24,162 bases of DNA from RZZS01 sp964498755. GTDB taxonomy: Bacteria; Pseudomonadota; Alphaproteobacteria; Micavibrionales; Micavibrionaceae. Positions within the stretch are counted from its first letter, which is position 1. Every line of letters begins with the position of its first letter. The notes beneath the pieces were generated by a model, which saw only the letters and a list, made by a program, of their open reading frames with translations, searched no databases and was not told the origin of the DNA. Shown piece after piece: positions 20,921-24,162 of this stretch. The position numbers and the translations under genes were made by a program. The stretch lies in contig CAZCIB010000037.1 of the NCBI GenBank assembly GCA_964498755.1, positions 1 through 24,162 of the forward strand. The letters run 5' to 3'.

Positions 20921-21795
20921 TGGCGTTTGGAAGAATGGGATTAGGGCTGGGATTTTCTGCGGGGCGCGGCGATGATTTTACTCGTCTAACTTCCGCTATA
21001 CCCGAAACGCTCGTCGATCTGGACAGCGCCATTGCGGCGTCCTACCCCGGTTCCGGGACGCTCTGGACCGACCTTGCGAACGTTAGCGGTAATATGATTT
21101 TGGCGAGCGGCGCAAATGCGCCGACGTTCACGGCCGATAAAACTTTTCAGACGGACGGCGGCGACCGAATACAGGCGAGCGCGAATCCTGACGCCTTCTC
21201 CCGGCTGCATAAAACGACAGCGGGAAATAAATATACGATTGCGTTGTGTTACCGTGAACCGTCCGTATTGGACTCAGGCTGGCTTCTTTCGACGCTTCAG
21301 TTTAGCGGATTTTCAAAAGGCGTGGTTATTGAGGGGTCCGCTGCGACGACGCGCCGCTTCCGCCAGTTCGGAAATACGGGTAACAGGACGCACGTACTGC
21401 CCTACACGCCCGTGGCCGATACGTATTACTGCCTTGTCATCGCTTACGATCAAGCGACAAATAAATTGCGCTTCTGGATCAATGAAATTGAAAACACGCA
21501 GGTGGACGCCAACTTTAATGCGACTACAAGCGTTGAAGACGGTGACCTTACGCTGTTCTCTGCAACGGATGGTTTACAGCCCGCGCCGAACGGGATGGAA
21601 ATCTATGCGTTATCGGTTTTTGACAAATATTTCGACGACGCCGATGTTGACGACCTTCTAGGCGTTTACAACGACCGCCACGCCGCGCTTGTACCCGCCG
21701 GTTATGAGGCCGCGAACATAGAAATGCTGGCGGCTACAGGCGCGCGTCTTCTCATTAATGAAACAGACAGCCTGCTGTGGAGGTCCAAGGCATGA
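20920..21795 (+). CDS. LamG/concanavalin-like adhesion protein
   Basis: A 291-aa protein. I start it at ATG 20920 (TAATG overlap with Rz1); a longer in-frame start at 20821 would add only Rz1-overlapping sequence. A Gly-rich start (MGLGLGFSAG) is followed by a jelly-roll domain over residues about 35-255. Signs of the LamG-like fold are S-Y-P-G-S-G-T-L-W-T-D-L near residue 43, a mid-domain Y-T-I-A-L-C-Y-R strand, Y-D-Q-A-T-N-K-L-R-F-W-I-N-E and I-Y-A-L-S-V-F-D-K-Y-F-D-D-A-D-V-D-D-L-L. Such domains bind carbohydrates. It lies with the tailspike after the lysis genes, so it is probably a second receptor-binding or spike-associated protein. Confidence 0.8.
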   Translation: MAFGRMGLGLGFSAGRGDDFTRLTSAIPETLVDLDSAIAASYPGSGTLWTDLANVSGNMILASGANAPTFTADKTFQTDGGDRIQASANPDAFSRLHKTTAGNKYTIALCYREPSVLDSGWLLSTLQFSGFSKGVVIEGSAATTRRFRQFGNTGNRTHVLPYTPVADTYYCLVIAYDQATNKLRFWINEIENTQVDANFNATTSVEDGDLTLFSATDGLQPAPNGMEIYALSVFDKYFDDADVDDLLGVYNDRHAALVPAGYEAANIEMLAATGARLLINETDSLLWRSKA

Positions 21796-23615
21796 GCGAT
21801 AAAACGATTGACGCATTGACTGCGAGCGGGGATATAGCAGGCGCAGACCTTTTCCCCGCGCTGCAAGACGGCGACAGCGAGGCGACAAAGGTTGCAGCGT
21901 CAAAATTTTTAAAGTATATACTCAGCGCGCGAAATGTCCGACATGCAGTAGATTACGGCCTTGAAACGGCTTCTTCAGGGTTCACGGAAGGCTCGGACAA
22001 CGTCACAGCGATAGAAAACGCTATTTCTGCTTTAGATACGGCGGGCGGGGGTGTTCTTGTTCTCCCCTCGGGGCGCATACCTTTATCTGCAAAAGTAACG
22101 GTTACGCAAAATAATATTGTTATATGTGGAGCAGGTACGAACGCTACGTTTATCGTAAAAGACAGCAGCGATAACACGTCTTATGTTTTTGAGATAAGTG
22201 GCACAGATTGCGCCGTGATGGACTTTTGCATAGACGGCGAAAGCGCAACGGGTAAAACGGGCCGATGGAATCAGGTGTGGTTTACAGGCGACCGGGCGCG
22301 CGCCGAAAGAATCAGGGGCGTAAATGCGCCGTCGCCTATTCTGGGTTACAGCAACTGCGATTATTACCACGCCGAACATATTTATGGCGATAACATTACC
22401 AACGCCATCATCGCCGTTAACCGCTGTAATTATGGTTACATCGAGGATGTAAAAGGCTATAACTGCTGGGAATTGGTTGACTTTGGTGGTCAGGCGGACG
22501 AGCTTAGCAAACACGCGACATTGATAAACTGCCACGGTTTAAGAACCTCCGATGTTGACGAGGAAGCATTTGATCTTGGGGGCGTTGCCTATGTGAAAAT
22601 GTATAACTGTTCTTGTGACGGCGGCTACTTAAACGGCGCCGTCATAAAGACCGAGCCTTCTGTTGACGCAGAAACAACGCAGCCATTCGGTAAAATCGTG
22701 ATGGTTGATTGCGACTTTTTAAATGTCCGGTCTTATGGCGTCACCGTAAATATGTATTCCAACGGCGTCGCGGACTTTACCCCGCAAGGTCCGGTTGAGC
22801 TTATCAGGGTAAAGGCGACCGTGAAAAGCGGGGCAACGCCGGAAAGTTTTGTTTATTACAACGTCGAAGGCGACGCGGGCGATTATACGACCGGATTGGG
22901 ATTAAAACTTGTCGATTGCCGTTGTGAAGACTTTGATTATGTTATTGCGGCCACAGGTCTGGCGAACAGGTTTGAGGTCCGGGGGCTGTACGGCACCGGG
23001 CTCGTCGGGTTCTTTGACACGGCAAGCAATTTATCCGGAGATAGCGGCGATGCGCAAGACTGGATATTGCGAGATGTAGATATTGACTGCGGGTTTTATA
23101 TAGACAGCCGTCATCTGGACGGTCTTGATGTGGACGGCATGAAGTGTGTGGCCGGAGCCCGAAACGGCGTTGATTATGCGCTGAAGATCGAGCGCGTCAG
23201 CAAGGTCAAAATCAGGCATCTGTACGGTGAAGGGTTTGATCACGCCGGGGTTAGCATCAATCATTTCACTAGCGCACAGATAGACGCTGATTACTGGCAG
23301 GATGTGTTTGTGGACGATGTTGAAATCAGAAACTGCGCTCAAGAAAACGGCGGCGAAACAACGCCAGCGGGCGTGTTGATTAATTTTTCGTCCGGCAGCA
23401 CGGCAAGCCAGACTATACACGGGGTGACGGTCACAAACGTGCGGGTTTACTCCGACGCGAGTGACTATATGGAGAACGTCATAGAGCTTTACAAGGGCGA
23501 TTTTGACGCGATTGACGGCGCGATTCTCTCCGGGATAGGTGTGGGCGTTACGACGGGAATTCGCGGCAGTGGCGATCTGGGCAGCAATGTCGTGACGGAT
23601 GTGGTTGTTGTCTAG
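21792..23615 (+). CDS. Tailspike with pectate-lyase-type beta-helix
   Basis: A 607-aa protein, start ATG 21792 (ATGA overlap, GGAGG 8 bases ahead). The first 45 residues (MSDKTIDALTASGDIAGADL) are like the short attachment segment of phage tailspikes. From about residue 50, with D-Y-G-L-E-T and V-T-A-I-E-N-A-I-S-A-L-D-T-A-G-G-G-V-L-V-L-P-S-G, it matches the pectate lyase superfamily type, a right-handed beta-helix used in depolymerising spikes. Repeating V-D-C/Y-x-x-V-D turns continue to residue 600. It probably degrades capsule or O-polysaccharide. Catalytic acids cannot be pinpointed. The gene ends two bases before a minus-strand gene. Confidence 0.85.
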   Translation: MSDKTIDALTASGDIAGADLFPALQDGDSEATKVAASKFLKYILSARNVRHAVDYGLETASSGFTEGSDNVTAIENAISALDTAGGGVLVLPSGRIPLSAKVTVTQNNIVICGAGTNATFIVKDSSDNTSYVFEISGTDCAVMDFCIDGESATGKTGRWNQVWFTGDRARAERIRGVNAPSPILGYSNCDYYHAEHIYGDNITNAIIAVNRCNYGYIEDVKGYNCWELVDFGGQADELSKHATLINCHGLRTSDVDEEAFDLGGVAYVKMYNCSCDGGYLNGAVIKTEPSVDAETTQPFGKIVMVDCDFLNVRSYGVTVNMYSNGVADFTPQGPVELIRVKATVKSGATPESFVYYNVEGDAGDYTTGLGLKLVDCRCEDFDYVIAATGLANRFEVRGLYGTGLVGFFDTASNLSGDSGDAQDWILRDVDIDCGFYIDSRHLDGLDVDGMKCVAGARNGVDYALKIERVSKVKIRHLYGEGFDHAGVSINHFTSAQIDADYWQDVFVDDVEIRNCAQENGGETTPAGVLINFSSGSTASQTIHGVTVTNVRVYSDASDYMENVIELYKGDFDAIDGAILSGIGVGVTTGIRGSGDLGSNVVTDVVVV

Positions 23616-23616
23616 C

Positions 23617-23745
23617 TTAACGCCCCCTGATCTTCTCTATTACCGCGTCGAGGGCGGAACGATATATGTCCTCTGTATTCGCGTCCGGTAGGTCCAAGTC
23701 ATAGCAATAGGACATGACTTCCTGTACTTCTTCTATTGTCGGCAT
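23617..23745 (-). CDS. 42-aa acidic protein of unknown function
   Basis: A minus-strand gene with a very good ribosome-binding site (AAGGAGAAGG) before ATG 23745. It ends at 23617, one base from the tailspike stop. The product, MPTIEEVQEVMSYCYDLDLP followed by DANTEDIYRSALDAVIEKIRGR, is two charged helices around a Pro-Asp turn. No family is recognised. It is the last gene of a right-hand minus-strand group. Confidence 0.7.
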   Translation of the reverse strand: MPTIEEVQEVMSYCYDLDLPDANTEDIYRSALDAVIEKIRGR

Positions 23746-23763
23746 TTCCTTCTCCTTATTCCC

Positions 23764-23883
23764 TCATTTCCATGTGATTAAGCGTATTTTGTTATCTTTA
23801 TTCGATTGCCGCCGAGGCGCAGCATTTAACCTCGGCGGCGAGACTGGCAATCCGGGCAGGGGCCGCCAGCCTGTTCTGTTCAC
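23764..23883 (-). CDS. Possible 39-aa Arg/Pro-rich ORF, doubtful
   Basis: A GTG at 23883 overlaps the stop of the upstream minus-strand gene (GTGA), and the frame ends 18 bases before the 42-aa gene, so it would fill the gap. But the product (MNRTGWRPLPGLPVSPPRLN...) is unusually rich in Pro and Arg and has a 10-bp hairpin in its middle. Another frame here also stays open (to 23798, ending KCCASAAIE). I cannot decide between one of these ORFs and a non-coding structured spacer. Confidence 0.25.
   Translation of the reverse strand: MNRTGWRPLPGLPVSPPRLNAAPRRQSNKDNKIRLITWK
23804..23852. repeat. Strong hairpin with an alternative pairing
   Basis: GCCGCCGAGG (23808-23817) pairs perfectly with CCTCGGCGGC (23830-23839) around a 12-base loop. 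In addition GATTGCC (23804-23810) is complementary to GGCAATC (23846-23852), and the two stems share GCC, so they exclude each other in part. No T-tract follows on either strand. It could be a regulatory RNA structure, a processing site or a protein-binding site between minus-strand genes. Confidence 0.55.
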
Positions 23884-24086
23884 GAAAGTCCCCACCCGTT
23901 TTCGAAAAAAGGCCGGACCGCCCGAAGGCAGGCCCGTAGTTCTCTCTGAGTACCAATGGCGGGAGAACCGCCATTAGCGGGGTAATTCTGATTGACCGCG
24001 ATTTGAACCGGCGTCCGGTCGGGGAAATGCGCGTCAAGCCCGTCGTAAAAGTCGTCATACCAGTGCAGGTTTATAATGTTGCTCAT
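23880..24086 (-). CDS. 68-aa protein of unknown function
   Basis: A minus-strand gene beginning ATG 24086, overlapping the stop of the gene to its right (ATGA), with a G-rich stretch (GGGGGTG) as a possible ribosome-binding site. The sequence starts MSNIINLHWYDDFYDGLDAH, with an acidic/aromatic helix, then P-V-Q-I-A-V-N-Q-N-Y-P, and a C-terminal helix (RELRACLRAVRPFFE). It is soluble and has no known motif. A terminator-like hairpin lies in its 3' part, so the exact 3' end should be viewed with care. Confidence 0.6.
   Translation of the reverse strand: MSNIINLHWYDDFYDGLDAHFPDRTPVQIAVNQNYPANGGSPAIGTQRELRACLRAVRPFFENGWGLS
23905..23934 (-). terminator. Weak terminator-like hairpin on the minus strand
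   Basis: On the minus strand GGCC (23934-23931) and GGCC (23914-23911) flank an inner GCC-TTCG-GGC stem-loop, and six T (complement of 23910-23905) follow. The stem has an asymmetric internal loop, so it is imperfect. It lies inside the 68-aa gene, which speaks against a strong terminator. Confidence 0.3.
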
Positions 24087-24162
24087 AACACCCCCAGAAT
24101 CACGCACAGTGCCAAAACAAAAATCGTAGCAAAAACGTGGGCGATGACACGCGGCCAGCTAA
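24083..24162 (-). CDS. Membrane protein, C-terminal fragment
   Basis: Only the last 25 or so codons are in the window; the gene begins beyond the right edge. The visible part, WPRVIAHVFATIFVLALCVI followed by LGVL, is a single hydrophobic helix with a basic start, typical of a small membrane protein. Its TGA overlaps the ATG of the next minus-strand gene. The two other frames are broken (one has a stop) or lack this coupling, so this frame is preferred. Confidence 0.55.
   Translation of the reverse strand, partial: SWPRVIAHVFATIFVLALCVILGVL

Noticed and set aside
23714..23977. 87-codon plus-strand frame beyond the tailspike
   Set aside because: Opposite to better supported minus-strand genes with ribosome-binding sites; low-complexity Arg/Gly translation.
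1..24162. CRISPR array, tRNA gene, insertion sequence or integrase attachment site
   Set aside because: I found no regularly spaced repeats, cloverleaf-type sequence, transposase or integrase; only short inverted repeats and the fibre repeat are present.

Overview
The window is most of the late (virion and lysis) region of a tailed, short-tailed (podovirus-type) double-stranded DNA phage of a Gram-negative host. The evidence is a complete packaging, capsid, short-tail and core-protein set (terminases, head-tail connecting portal, scaffold, capsid, tail tubular A and B, three internal virion proteins, T7-type fibre anchor), an M15-type endolysin, and an overlapping Rz/Rz1 spanin pair, which is only useful against a Gram-negative envelope. 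The DNA is moderately GC-rich with many GC-ending codons. An alphaproteobacterial host is plausible but is inference only. No RNA polymerase, replication, integrase or tRNA gene is visible.

Layout. Bases 1-340 hold two minus-strand early-type genes: the start of an ArdC-like antirestriction/ssDNA-binding protein and a 50-residue protein. A near-perfect sigma70 promoter drives them. Bases 340-743 are a control region with three copies of a palindromic operator and two plus-strand promoters. Bases 744-23615 are one continuous plus-strand block in this order: small and large terminase; a 129-aa possible cysteine-hydrolase-fold protein; a proline-rich connector-region protein; portal; a Bbp19-like protein; scaffold; major capsid; a beta-rich structural protein; a strong terminator; tail tubular A and B; three internal virion (DNA-ejection) proteins; T7-type tail fibre; fibre chaperone; a run of small membrane proteins; M15 endolysin; holin; an unknown 69-aa protein; Rz/Rz1; a LamG-type adhesion protein; and a pectate-lyase-fold tailspike. 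Almost all these genes touch or overlap by 1-8 bases (ATGA, TAATG), which suggests translational coupling. From 23617 to the right edge the genes are again on the minus strand.

The most interesting feature is a recurrent plus-strand element, GTRCGTTG followed after 21 bases by a hexamer usually of the form NATCNT. I find seven copies, all on the coding strand. In four of them (small terminase, large terminase, tail tubular A, tail fibre) the first box ends exactly 33 bases before an ATG, none of these genes has a convincing Shine-Dalgarno sequence, and the A of the ATG falls at the expected transcription start. In the other three the base at the same position is also A. I infer a dedicated late-promoter family that makes leaderless mRNAs for the first genes of the packaging, tail and fibre modules. 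Two further copies lie inside upstream genes and would feed the connector/portal genes and the scaffold/capsid genes.

How the genes work together: the terminases and portal package DNA into a scaffold-assembled capsid. The tubular proteins and the three core proteins form the tail and the extended ejection conduit. The fibre and a second adsorption module beyond the lysis genes (LamG protein plus tailspike) handle host recognition. The endolysin, holin and spanins open the cell.
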